This document shows positions 21,609 through 32,821 of a stretch of DNA of 64,000 bases, piece after piece; within the stretch, counting starts at the first letter, position 1; each line of letters starts with the position of its first letter. Made by a program: the position numbers and the translations under genes. Origin of the DNA: Clusia tigrina (taxonomy: Eukaryota; Arthropoda; Insecta; Diptera; Clusiidae). The notes below the pieces were generated by a model. That model saw only the letters and a list, made by a program, of their open reading frames with translations, did no database searches and was not told the origin of the DNA. The stretch is taken from positions 125,830,275-125,894,274 of the forward strand of contig OV050031.1 in assembly GCA_920105625.2 (NCBI GenBank). The letters run 5' to 3'.

Positions 21609-23124
21609 TCATTTTCTTGACATACAATCCTTTGCCCAGTGTCCAGGCTTTAGACAATTAATGCATAGCTTATGTGTTTTTAGGAACTGTAACCTTTTCT
21701 GAACAGAAAGTTTCAAAAAGCTTTGGCATGCAAACAGCGGATGTGTTTGGCTATTGCAAGACAAGCATTTCTTGATTCCTTGTTTTGTGGCTATTACCGT
21801 TGTCAATGTTTTTGCCGTATGCTCTCTTTGGCCGATTCCCTCGAGAGACTGGAATCTCATTTCAATAAGCTTTAAGAATTGCCTTAGGGTAGGTAATTCC
21901 TTCGGCTTCTCCAATGACTGTTCATATGCAATCCGCGTGCCTTTGTCTAATTTCTTCAGTAGGAGGTGGAGAATAATTGGATCCCAAGAATTCGTGTCTA
22001 AACCAAGGTTTCTTAATGCCAGTAAGGTTTCCTGGGTTGTATCATGAAGTCCCTTTAGTGCTGCCGCTGATGGATAGTCTGTTGAGTGTTTGTTTTGCCG
22101 TAATAGTTTTTCCAACAGAGCTGAAGTTAGCAATCGCACATTGCTATATCGATCCTGGAGTGATTCCCATGCAGTTTGGTAGTTATTCTCAGTTAGAGTG
22201 AGGTGTCTAATTAATCGTTCTGCTTCTCCGATCAAATTTGTTTTAAGATACCACATCTTCTGTATTGTTGGAAGTGGCCTTTTGTGGATCATTTCATTGA
22301 ATAGATCATAAAATTGTTACCACTTCAGGTAATCTCCATCGAATTTTGGCAGTATTACCTTTGCCAAATGTTCGGCGAGTGACGCTCGATTCGAAATTGC
22401 AGGAACGGTCACTCCCTTCTCTTGAAGCATAAGAATTCTGTTACTGACATGCATCTCTATGCTCAGGTATTCTTCAAAATTATAATCGTCAGAATTCATG
22501 TCATCTATAGAATCCAGTATAACATCATTAAATCTTCGGGCTGCATTCCAATGATGTTCTATAAGGTTGGCCTTTGTAGTATAATATTAGCATGAATGGG
22601 GTGTGTCATCAGCCAATACATCGTCTAATATGCGTTGCACGAGGGCAATAACTGTCTTTTGCTTGTGCACCATGTTAGGCATATTAGTCTTTTGAAGCCT
22701 CTTCTCTATGGGGTCTGCTGAACGAGTTGGGCCACTAACTCCTTGTGGTTGAGTTAAGCCTTTCTCTGCAGGTTCCGTTGAGCAACTTGGGACACTAACT
22801 GCTTGTGGTTGAGTTATGCCCTTTGCTGTGAGTATTTGTTTGCTCTTTCTTGATGTCTGCAAGAAAGTCTTGGTATCGGTTGCCCATTGATGCGTATAGA
22901 TCCTTCACAAAGTATGGATGGTCATTAGCTGCCGTTGGATCCCTTCTAATTTGGTTATCGATACATTGGAAAGTTAACCATAGCTCCTCAATTTCTCTGG
23001 ATTTCCTTTCAATATAGTCGAGTGTCTTCCGATCTTTCGGCGTCTTCTTATAGGATGCAATGGCCTTTTGGAGACCAATTGCATTGTGGTCCTGATGACG
23101 GACGAGATCGTCCATAGTTGTCAT
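21609..23124 (-). pseudogene. BEL/Pao gag
   Basis: The N-terminal block (22795-23124) is in a different frame from the rest. The remainder shares one frame broken by TAA stops near 22588 and 22318. The middle has the capsid-like DUF1759-type sequence (LPKFDGDYLKW, then QFYDLFNEMIHKRPL). The C-terminal block ends with Cys/His knuckles, CLSCNSQTHPLFAC and CINCLKPGHWAKDC. Gag packages the element RNA; this copy is dead. Confidence 0.82.
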
Positions 23125-23290
23125 TATTAACGCTCACACTATTGTGCTCTTGCTTCCTAAGTACCGTGTTTTGTAGCACCCTGTGTGCTCGACCTAAAAC
23201 CGATTGAAGAATTGTGATAAAATTGAATGCTCACACTGCTGTGCTTTTGCTGAATCAATTTTATGTCCTGAATATCTCTCGTCCTTCTAT

Positions 23291-23308
23291 CACGTCGGGG
23301 TCACCAAA
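23291..23308 (-). promoter_or_regulatory. BEL primer-binding site
   Basis: Directly beside the 5' LTR, the minus strand reads TTTGGTGACCCCGACGTG. The TGG start fits pairing with a tRNA CCA end. I could not name the tRNA with confidence. Confidence 0.7.
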
Positions 23309-23817
23309 TGTTAATACAGCCTCGTTTGACTGTAGTGATAGTATTCCTTATTGACGTCTCATACAGGTACTTGAACCAATATGAGACTAGGAATAATAAT
23401 TTGATTGTTCAAGCACTTGAACCTGAACAATCCGTCGCTGAAAATAAAAGACTCAGTTTTCTTGTTGCTAAAGAATCAAAGAGTGATTTGTTTATTGAAA
23501 TTCATCGTCTTAAATAATAACTTATTGCTAACATCATCAATAATAGTTAATATGTACTAAAAGTAAATATCAGCAGAATATAACAGCAGCGCATAGCAGC
23601 ATGTGCAAGTTCAATGAACATACGTTTCAATGCCACCCAAATGCTTATGTTGCATTTTTGGGAATGCACCTAATTCTTGTGCAGGTGTCATTTGAGCCAC
23701 AATGCTACTGCACGCGCAGACTGCATATTCCTTGTTGTTGTTGTGGGTACAAACGTACGGATACATACAAATATACAGTTGAAGGTTGTGCGATTGATAT
23801 TTATATGAATTCGTACA
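23309..23817 (-). repeat. BEL/Pao 5' LTR
   Basis: 509 bases with TG/CA ends, including a 3-bp insertion relative to the other two LTRs. It would supply the promoter of the minus-strand element. CAGAC follows at 23818. Confidence 0.92.
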
Positions 23818-24918
23818 CAGACTTTGCAAAAGCATTTGATTAGGTTGATCACAGCATTTTTCTTTGTAAATAAAAAAAATTTGGCTTTTCAGGAAATCTG
23901 TTAAAATTCTTTAAAAGTTTCCTAACAAATAGAAAATTATTCGTTAAGATCGGCTCTTTTTTATCCGGTATTGCGGTAGACGCTTTCTCTGGTATACCAC
24001 AGGGGACACATTGTGGTCCTCTTTTATTTTTAATTTTTATAAATGATCTACCTCACTGTTTCAAATTTTCAAAATGTTTAATGTTCGCTGATAATGTTAA
24101 GGTGTTTCTAGATGATTCACAGATATCAGATTGTTATAAGCTAGAAGATGACCTATCAAATTTTCATAAGTGGTGCAAATAAAACAATTTGAAGCTGAAT
24201 ATTAATAAATGCTGTGTAGTTACTTACACCAGATCAGTAAACTCTTTTTCTTATGTATATAGACTGAATGATTGTGTATTGGAACGTAAGAAAGAGATGA
24301 AAGACTTGGGTGTCATTTTTAGCTCTAATTTTAGTTTCAGGAGTCATTATGATTATATGGTCTCAAAGTCCTGCTCCATGCTTGGCTTCATTAAAAAAAA
24401 TACTAAAGATGTCAAAGATCCAGTTATGATAAAGGCGATGTATGGCCCCCTTTGGTCGTAGTATACTGGAATATTGTTCAATTATTTGGAGCCCCTTTTT
24501 ATGACAAAAGTTCAAATCGCATCGAAAAAGTGCAAAAAAATATAACCAGGTATGCGCTCAAAAAATTTTTTTGGAAAGAAGGTTTGCCTTCTTACGATAG
24601 TAGACGGAAGCTTTTGGGTCTTCAATCCTTAAAGGAAAGGATAATATTACACTCCATTTTGTTTGTTTTTCACATATTAGCAGGCAAAATTGAATGAAAA
24701 GAGCTCAAATTACAATATTTGCATTATATGAAGCTCCTAGATTTCTTCGAAACAACCGAATCTTTGTTGATGAATTTTAAAAAACTAAATATGCCTCTAA
24801 TGAAACTATTAATAGGTATATTCGCATTTGTAGTAAGTAGAGAAGCTCATTAAACTTTAATGTAGATGAAAATCGTTTTAGGTTAGGTATTTTTATATTA
24901 TTTAATTAAACTTTGTAC
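23818..24918 (+). pseudogene. CR1/Jockey-group RT C-terminal part
   Basis: Continues the RT split by the BEL element: TDFAKAFD, then GIPQGTHCGPLLF near 23994-24030, then the catalytic motif as FADN near 24090 (FADD expected), and LKLNINKC. The frame 24452-24697 covers the end of ORF2 (RIEKVQKNITRYALKKFF, SLKERIILHSILF). The catalytic motif substitution and stops confirm decay. The gypsy LTR interrupts the 3' region at 24919. Confidence 0.82.
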
Positions 24919-25140
24919 TGTTGCGTTCTCCGAGCGTTAGCTGTGGCAATGCGCCCTGCAGTTGCCTGTCGCCTGTGTATCCTAGTCGGACTTGTAAAAC
25001 ACTTGCCGACTGCGGCGTAAACACAACACACACCGTTTCGCTTTCGGAAATATACAACATTTATTTATTCTTAATCCACTCTTATTTATATTCTTAATTC
25101 TAGCTACATAATTATTTTTATAACCTACTTAGGTGTTCCA
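24919..25140 (-). repeat. Gypsy 3' LTR
   Basis: About 222 bases, TG/CA ends. The next bases, atta, are shared with the other LTR flank, so the exact edge is ambiguous by a few bases. No clear polypurine tract lies beside it. Confidence 0.88.
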
Positions 25141-25141
25141 A

Positions 25142-25501
25142 TTATGTGTGTTCATTGGCAATCTCCTGTCTCGTGCAATTTCCTTTAAAGATGCCAAAAA
25201 TTACAAGGGAGCCTGGTGTCATTTTGCATGCGCCGACCCATTGACTCGTCAGGGCTTGTGTGTCAATATCCAATTGATTTACAGATCCTTGAGAGTTACT
25301 ATCCAACTCGTTGGTTGCAAATGGCAGGTCATTATCCTCCTCCCCGTTCTTGGCCAAATGCACTACTATGTATTTATCCAGTTCGGCATTCTGCCCAATA
25401 ATAATGCCATAGCAGAAATCATGTTCAATAGCACGTTTGTGGAGGTAATTTTCGTCTGATTTACTCAGGAGTATTGTGTGTATCGCGGAGTCCCGGACTA
25501 T
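25142..25501 (-). pseudogene. ODR4-like N-terminal fragment inside gypsy element
   Basis: An open minus-strand frame of about 119 codons ending 2 bases from the 3' LTR. It reads GIIIGQ, then DKYIVVHLAKN, then a variable loop, DIDTQALTSQW and a PGSLVIFGIF stretch. This pattern resembles the N-terminal domain of ODR4, a host ER-membrane protein needed for receptor trafficking (GLLIGQ, a VxHxAR segment, a DxQW segment, PGGxxVLGxF). The codon where a start is expected is ATA followed by GTC CGG, as if ATG had mutated. Orientation matches the gypsy genes. It may be a captured host fragment; similarity is from memory and unverified. Confidence 0.45.
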
Positions 25502-25591
25502 TTACAAAAATGCTAGATTTCGGAGCTCGTTCAGCACTTAATTGACAAATAATTTGATTAAAGCACTGAACCACAACCCACAAAATCAGAG

Positions 25592-25969
25592 TCAACTTGC
25601 TGCGCGTTGTTTGCTACCCCGAAATGACATAGCTTGCTCGTTTCGTCTGAGCCCCGCTATTATCGATTCCGCTTCCGCTGCCGTTATCTCACTCCCACTC
25701 TTACTTCCGTCAGATCCTGCCGTATTTGCTCTTAACTCGCAAAGCTCCATTGTTTTCTTTTGCAAGTCTTCTAGTTTCTTCAGTACTGGCTCCAGATCAG
25801 CATCGCGAAACTCCGATCTCACCACCCACTCGTCTTTCGAGAACCAAACATTATCCAGTGATTCCAAAATCAGATCCGTTTCCGCCAAGGGTTCCACCCG
25901 CACTTCCGCGGTTTCGCAGCATTTCGCTGGAACGCTCAAGGCTACCAAGAACACAGCTGCCTTACACAT
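25592..25969 (-). CDS. Small ORF with signal peptide-like start in gypsy 3' region
   Basis: 125 codons. The first ~18 residues (MCKAAVFLVALSVPAKCC) look like a signal peptide; the rest is acidic with a helical, coiled-coil-like centre (LEPVLKKLEDLQKKTMELCEL). It lies between integrase and the 3' LTR, where an env or accessory gene would be. No cleavage site or membrane anchor is seen. It could be the start of a lost Env, an accessory gene, or part of a captured host sequence. I do not recognise it. Confidence 0.45.
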   Translation of the reverse strand: MCKAAVFLVALSVPAKCCETAEVRVEPLAETDLILESLDNVWFSKDEWVVRSEFRDADLEPVLKKLEDLQKKTMELCELRANTAGSDGSKSGSEITAAEAESIIAGLRRNEQAMSFRGSKQRAAS

Positions 25970-27671
25970 ATACTGTAGTAATCGCTAGAATAACTTATCT
26001 AATAAATATTTCCATTTCTCTAAATATTTAAATAATCATTATGGTTATATTACTGCTACATTATCGTTATCACTACTTTACACTAACATCCACCATCGAC
26101 CGACCTTTTCCCCTCTTTTTTTTCTTACCATAATCTAGAATATCTAAATATCCTTGACCATGTATATCCTTTGTCAATAGCATGAGCCAATTCCTTTCTT
26201 CTCTTAAAAAAAAATCTCCTGGTTTCGTATATATTCATAACACCTCTAGTGTGGAAAACCCCTCTATGAATGCATACGAAACATACAGGCACCCCCTCGG
26301 TATTAACACTACCCTACTTACTACTGCGCTGAAGCCCCGCCAATTTTACGCTAGCTTTCTAACCGCTGTCAGCTAGTCTATAGCTCCAGATTTTCTCTCA
26401 GTTAACACTTAACTTAATACACACAATAAACTCACAAGCAAACTTTAGTCTATCTAACCTAATTTCGATTTTACTACTATCCATTCTCAACTAGCTCTCT
26501 TAGCTTGTTACCTACTGATTATTCTCCCTAACTTATTTTACCTTAGACCAACCTGCCATATTAACTAAATATACTAACAAGACCCTTTCTAACCTCTTAC
26601 TTCAAAACAACCCCATTCATAATTGTCCTACGTAATTGTTAAACGAGTCAAAACTTGCCTTGGTCGGCTTACCAGCTTACTGTACCGATTGTACCAAATG
26701 CTAGGCGACCAACATCCGATGTTGCCAACGTTCGATACTTCCAGGGTCGTACACCCGGAAGTTGTATTCAAACTAATTGAAATCAATTGTATTCCATACT
26801 TATCTTCTTTATTACATTATTCATATCAATAAAAAAGATATTTAGAAATATGTGTCTTTTTTTCAATTTCCTTGAGTTTCTTCTTTTCCTATTATCATTA
26901 CTTATACTAAATATAAAATTGTTTAATTACACTGCTTCCGTGTTTATTTACTTTACTTACTTCCCTATTGCTCTTCCAAACATACTTACGTTTACCTTCA
27001 TGCCCCTACCCCTACGATTCATGTATATCGTACTGATAAAACAATTAAAATATTACTGCTAAACATATGCATGCAAACCACCATGTCTCATATTAAACTT
27101 ACACGCTACACGCGCTCATACTTACTTATTGATATACATACATATGTACATGGCACATGCGCTTGTCATTATAGCGCATGCCAAAAATGTCAACGCATCA
27201 TATTACCCGTGTACGTTATGAGTAGCTACAAACTTAATAACGTATTGCATAAACGCCCCTGTTAATGACTCTGCTGCTCATGCGACTACCTAAACCGCAC
27301 AAACAAACAAAAATTATATGCATTAAATTGTTTCCCATTTTTCTTTCTGCATTCTTTATTGAAGTCATATTTTCAGCTCGCAAAAATTATTTCTTTTTCT
27401 ACTTCACGCGGGCATTCGTACACTGTCTCGCCCTTGAATCATAATATATGGTTTCATTCTTTCATACCGCTGTCTTGCTTACGTTTAATTTTCCTCGTTT
27501 TCAAGGTTGAAGATATTATTTAATAAAAATTTCACTAATTTCAGTCGTCACTTTCCGCATGAACTGAATTTTGGGATATGTCAGGCAAAGAAAACCTCTG
27601 CTTCAATTCACTCATCATTGCAACCAGTTTCACACTAAAATTCTTAATTCGATCTGTAGGGCTTCAACAGA
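25970..27671. other. Gypsy 3' region, AT-rich, no gene seen
   Basis: About 1.7 kb between the integrase C-terminus and the signal-peptide ORF. The open frames on the plus strand are short, hydrophobic and composition-driven. An Env with cleavage site or knuckles is not visible in either strand. Confidence 0.6.
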
Positions 27672-28956
27672 TTGTTATCAATTTGTTTCCTATCCTAACC
27701 TCTGTTGTTACTGGCCCCAAAATCTTTTCTACTTTATAAGGACCAAGCCAAATATGGGAAAATTTGTTCTACTTGTTACTGTTACGCAGTAAAACATTGT
27801 CCCCAGCAACAAACTGCACGGGATTAGTGGAAACATCATATTGCTTCTTGGATACCACTTTTGCCCTTTCCTGCGCCTTCCTAGCCAACTCGTGCCCTTT
27901 CTGCACTTGATAACGTAACAGATGTGGGTAGTCGTCTGTATTATATAAAGGCGCTGGCTTTCGTTTCAAATTCGATGGCATTTGAGGTTGGAAACCATAC
28001 AACGTGAAAAATGGCGTCTGGTTAGTGGATGCGTGTACAGTGTTGTTGTGCATATGCATTGCTGACGCCAACCACTGGTCCCAGTTCGATCCATCCTCCT
28101 TCACAAAATGCCTCAAGTATTCAGCTAGCGGTCGGTGGCTGCGTTCTAACGAACCGTTAGCCTGAGGGTGATACGGGGTGATGTGAAGTTTCTTCACCTT
28201 TAGCAGTTTACACGTTTCAGAAAAAATTCTCGAAATGAAACTAGTGCCGTTATCTGTTACAAGTATCTTTGGGACACCTAATTTTGCTACAACTTCCCCA
28301 AAGAAAATCCTAGCTACCGTGGTTGCCTCCGCATCCGGCATGGCAACCGCTATAAAGTATTTAGATAGGTCGTCCTGGAATGTTAGGATGTATTTATTCC
28401 CAAACGAGCTCTCGGGCAATGGTCCCAGCATATCCATGAACACCTTTTCGAATGGTCTGTTAGGAGTATCAGTTAGTTGCATAGGCATCCTTGTTAGCCT
28501 TGATACCTTCTTCTTCTGACAACTTTCACACCCAGCGATGAGTTTCCGTATATCCAACATCATTTTAGGCCACCTATAGTTCTTGCGTATACGCCTATAC
28601 GTCTTCATGAAACCCTGGTGACCCCCCAAAGGAGAATTATGGTAATCTTTTAACACCGTTTCAGTCCCCTTTCGGTCCGACAGTTCAATTACAGCGTCCG
28701 TAATAAAAGGTAATTCTGGAATCGTACCGTCACCCATGGCGTCCCCCTGCTTCGCGGAGTTATCCACAGTACTCCTTCGCTCCCTTACTTGCGCTCTTGT
28801 TAGGACAGCTGCTATCCGCGGTGCTGTGTCCCACCTTTCGGCTGGTGAGAATCTCGCTTTCTCCCTTAACCGAGTTATTACCTGTTGGACTCCCGCTGTT
28901 GTATCCTCAAGCGCTTTCCGCAAATTTTCCTGTTCTTGTACGTTTATATCACCCAA
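27672..28956 (-). pseudogene. Gypsy integrase
   Basis: The frame 27769-28956 begins within the RNase H-integrase linker. It holds an HHCC zinc domain (GGHQGF and CESCQKKK), then the catalytic core: MDMLGPLP, VTDNGTSF and NGSLERSHRPLAEYLR supply the D, D and E. An in-frame TAG at 27769-27771 ends it. The same frame then continues with a GPY/F-type C-terminal module (HIWLGPYKVEKILGP) to about 27672. It is separated from the RT frame by a shift near 28960-29000. Catalytic residues appear intact. Confidence 0.88.
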
Positions 28957-29000
28957 TCTAGCGAGACACTGTCTCTACCCCTCACTGCTGAACCTGTATG

Positions 29001-30764
29001 CTAAACAGTCTTTCGTGATGTCAAAGGAAAATGCCTCGCTTCCAAAAACCCCACTTCCACTTTTACCCTGTCTAACTCAATCCATGCCCTCACTATTATT
29101 CGTTCCCCTTTTGACCTTTCCGTTTGCCCATCATTGATCGCATATTCCGCGATATTCTCAGTGATTCTCAGAACACTCGTATTTTGCGGCGCCCTACTCA
29201 GCGCATCCGCATTCAAATTCGTTTTCCCTGGCTTGTACACAATATCAAATGTGTACTCGGACAGCTTATGCCTGAACCGTGCCAGTCTAGACGTTTGATC
29301 CTTCAAATTTACGATAACCCTTGGCGGTTGGTGGTCGGTGTAAACCGTGAACTGCCTCCCCAAAAGGTATGATCTGAAGTTACGTTTGGCCCAAACTATA
29401 GCGAGCATCTCCCTCTCTATCGTAGAGTACCGCTTCTCGGTCTCACTCAGCGCTCTACTCGTGAAAGCTATGGGATGATCGCGACCCTCTTGTTCCTGCG
29501 AAAGAACCGCTCCCAGAGCTTCACCACTGGCGTCTGTCGTTAAAATGAAATGCTTATTAAAGTCCGGGTAAATCAGGATGGGCGGTGTCGTAATAGCCAA
29601 TTTCAAACCTTCGAACGCCTGTTGGCATGACTCCGTCCATTCGAATTTTGTGTCCTTATGTAGGAACTTCGTGATTGGCAGCGACAACTGTGCCATATTC
29701 TTCACGAATTTCCTATAATAATTTGCTAAACCAAGAAAAGCTTGTACGTCTTTCCTGTTTCTTGGCTGAGCAATATTCTTGACGCATTCTATCTTCGCAG
29801 GATCAGGAAGCGCACCTTTCTCAGTACACTTGTGTCCTAGATAGACCACCTCGCGTCGCAGGAAGTTACACTTCTTCGTGTTGAGCTTGAGACCATGCTC
29901 CCTCAGTCGATCCAGTACTTTACTCAACTTGCTACTGTGGTCTGACAGATTCCTTCCATATACCACTATATTATCTAGGTATACAAAACAGTCAATACCT
30001 TGCAGACCAGTTAAAATGCTATTCATAAGCCTCTGAAAAGTTGCTGGAGCACCAGTAAGTCCAAATGGCATTCGTTTGAACTCAAAATGACCCAAAGGCG
30101 TGCTGATTGCTGTTTTCTCTCTGTCTCCCGCACCCATCAAGACTTGATGGTATCCACTAGCCAAATCTAGCGTAGAGAAATACCTACAATGACCCAACTG
30201 ATCCAGAATTTCGTCAATTCTTGAGATCGGAAAAACTTGCTTCAGCGCGACGTCATTTAATTTCCTGAAATCGACCACCAATCTCCATTTCTTGGTGTTG
30301 TCCTGGGACTTTTTGGGAATCAATAATAAAGGTGAATTCCATGGAGAATTGCTCGGCATTATTATGCCCTCCTCCAACAATTTGTCCACCTGTCGATTCA
30401 TTTCGTCACGGTGGGCCTCTGGAGTTCTATATTGCCTTTGATTTATGGGCAACTGCCCCTGCGCTATGGGAATATTGTGCTCAATTGTAGATGTGAACGG
30501 GAGTGCGCCCCCATCGAGTAGGAAAACATCGTTATACTCTGCGCACATTCTTGCTATTGAACGGATTTCCTCCTCATTTAAAATACTCCCCGTTCCCAAT
30601 TCGTTTTTCAGTTTCTCCGCTCTCTCGGTATTCTCCCGAGACTTTTCCTGCACTACAAAATCACTCGCATCGCTCACTTCTATAATGTCGTACTCCGAGA
30701 TATTGGAACATGTCGACTCGCAATTCTGATCCCACACTACGTCCGATTCTTGAGTATTCAGCAC
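29001..30764 (-). pseudogene. Gypsy reverse transcriptase-RNase H, catalytic motif altered
   Basis: 587 codons open throughout. The RT shows SPLLLIPKK, WRLVVDFRKLN, FSTLDLASGYHQV (first catalytic Asp), RMPFGLTGAPATFQ, then YLDNIVVYG at 29970-29981 where YLDDIVVYG is expected: the second catalytic Asp codon is AAT. RNase H follows with LTTDASGEALGAVL and VYTDHQP. The primer-grip neighbourhood PPRVIVN also departs from the usual PLRWL. Loss of the Asp should abolish polymerisation, so this copy cannot mobilise itself despite its long open frame. Confidence 0.9.
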
Positions 30765-31779
30765 TGGTGCCTCGACTGTATAATCTGTGTCGTATGCCGA
30801 AAGTATCGCTGATATGCACGCCAGGCTGTATCTCTTGCCTGTTTACTATTGTTAAACCCTCTTTCACAGGTACCCTTACCTTCTTTACAGTTATTCCCCT
30901 AGCCTTTGCTATGCCTTCTGATTGACTTTCCTGCTCCCTGCTTAAACTGTCCCTCCGTGTTCTACTCTGGTTCCTTCCAATACTGTCCCTTGCACAAATT
31001 CTAAAATTTTTCACAGTCATCCCGTTCCCATTGCATACGGATAAGCGTTTACGTACTGTATCTATTATAGAGCAATTCCACAAATTATTTCTTCCCAGTA
31101 TTCCATCTGCCGGGATACCATCCTGGGTCTGGAAAATGTGGAAAATCCATTCCAAATTCTCAGCACGGTGAATATCGAGTTTCACTAGGCAAAGAGTTTT
31201 AACACTTCCTCCAAATGCCCCGCTTAAACTGCTTATTCTGCACGCTTGTACATTGGGAAATGACCTCATAGATTTAGCCTTTAATAGACTGGTGTCCGCA
31301 CCTGTGTCCAGCAATAATACCAGATGACCTGCTTTTGCTGCCTTGCACGGAATGATCACATAAGAATCATCCGTGTACGTAGACTGACTGTTGAAATTGT
31401 TAGCCAAAAAATGTTTATATCGCGGAGGATCTCTACACATATCTCTCATAAACCTAGCGGTGCTAGCAAAAAGTATACTTAAACACGATTTAAAATTTGC
31501 CGTACTACCATTCATCTTCCCCATGCAGTTTTTAAAACCGGCTGTCATACCCCTGGCCGGCTGAATTACCTGTCTGCATCTTTCACTAATACTATTAAAA
31601 TTTGTTCCTATATATATTAATATACCAGGGAGGTAGTTCCTGACTAACCCCACTGCTCTCTGGCGAATTACCCCAAACAGGCTTAGCAATAGACAAAAGA
31701 AATTTATTGTCCATAAGAGTGCTGTATCCTGTATCTTCGGAGTTTGTGGTCTCTCGACTGTCGCTGACGTGAGAACCAC
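30661..31779 (-). pseudogene. Gypsy protease region
   Basis: A 372-codon frame with a hydrophobic stretch near its N-terminus (INFFCLLLSLFGVI). The retropepsin active site LLLDTGADTSLL lies at 31290-31315, followed by PADGILGRNNLW, the usual flap-distal motif. It overlaps the RT frame by about 100 bases in another frame, which may be a frameshift site or decay. Protease would mature Gag and Pol. Confidence 0.8.
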
Positions 31780-31841
31780 GTTTGGTGCCTGTATATTAGC
31801 AGTGTTCTGGGGTTTCCAACCTCTAGGCTGAGGTTGTCCCC

Positions 31842-32456
31842 CTACCGGTTTCCCTGATTCTGCCTGTTGCTATTCTTCGCGAAACAGTTCTCTGCCATAT
31901 GGCCAATGCGCCCACACCATGCACATGTCGGTTGGCGACTTCCTTTCCGTTCGTTCTTTGCATCGTATGATTGGTTTTGCTGCGAACCATAGGTATGATG
32001 GGTATTACTAGTGCCGCCCGTGTTCCGCTGCCATGTGCGGTCCCCTGGGATTTCACGAGGCAACACGGGTCTCTGCTGACTGGCAATGGTCCTTTGCTGC
32101 TGATTTCCAAAGCTTTCTCTGGAGTAGTACTGTCTACCCTGTTGTCTTGCTGATGCATTCCTTGGACAACTCATCCCTCTTTGGTGTCCATAATTACCGC
32201 AATCCTCACAAAACGGAATATTCCTGCTCGTCCGGCACTCATCCCAGAAATGCCCGTGCCTATTACAAAATGAGCATACGACCTCTACAGCCGGTCGTCG
32301 ATCTCTATGGTCCATTTCCCGTTTCTCATTACCCCCCAATTCTTGTCGCGGGACACTCGAACCAGCGGGTGCACTCGTCCAGCATATGCCCCCCGCCGTG
32401 GCTCTTTGCTGAGTGGCCACCTTTTCAGACGTAACTGCCTCTATCAAATCTGCCAT
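31842..32456 (-). pseudogene. Gypsy gag nucleocapsid, three zinc knuckles
   Basis: 204 codons with three CCHC knuckles: CSFCNRHGHFWDEC, CEDCGNYGHQRGMSC and CAWCGRIGHMAENC, joined by Q/R/S-rich linkers. These bind and package element RNA. It is one frame away from the capsid block upstream. Confidence 0.85.
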
Positions 32457-32488
32457 TGATCGTTGTGTCAGACCTAGCGTATAATTTA

Positions 32489-32779
32489 CTAAACCGCGTC
32501 CCTATTTACTAAACCGGCCTTGAACACCGTCACCATGGCCCTCTCTATTTGCGATTTGTATAACGACGCACTTTCAGGGTATTGCCTGTTTGCTTCTGCA
32601 TTCGCTGCACTCCCTAGTGACTGGAGCCTGTGGCCCCAGGCTCTCAATTCCTCTCCAGGCTTCTGAGTAGACTCCTGGATCTCTCTTATGAGTACGTCGT
32701 ATGATTTTTGTTTCAAGTATGTCCTGTTCAGGAGAGCATATAAATCAGTCAGGTTGTCTAGTGGGCTATGTGCCAACAA
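32489..32779 (-). pseudogene. Gypsy gag capsid fragment
   Basis: 96 codons resembling the C-terminal half of a Ty3/gypsy capsid (DLYALLNRTYLKQKSYDVLIREI, KPGEELRAWGHRLQSL, then SQIERAMVTVFKAGL). It shares the frame of the upstream block 32822-33625 and is separated by a stop near 32822. Confidence 0.7.
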
Positions 32780-32821
32780 ATCAAACGCGTCCCCTGTTGT
32801 TCTCTGTCTTATACATCTTAT

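Larger units (their letters stand above)
18020..23817 (-). mobile_element. BEL/Pao LTR retrotransposon, internally deleted
   Basis: Runs from 5' LTR (23309-23817) leftward through primer-binding site, gag, protease, RT, RNase H and integrase, then jumps at 18545 straight to the polypurine tract and 3' LTR (18020-18525). The integrase C-terminal half and any Env gene are missing. The target duplication CAGAC flanks it. The RT family features (YVDD, YELNTVTYGT) are those of BEL/Pao. Stops and frameshifts in gag and pol make it inactive. Confidence 0.92.

Noticed and set aside
25133..26031. Plus-strand frames opposite the gypsy 3' region
   Set aside because: They are antisense to the ODR4-like and signal-peptide frames, which show better protein-like patterns.
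26787..27062. 91-codon hydrophobic plus-strand frame within the gypsy element
   Set aside because: The F/L/I bias follows from AT-rich sequence, and it runs against the element's sense strand.
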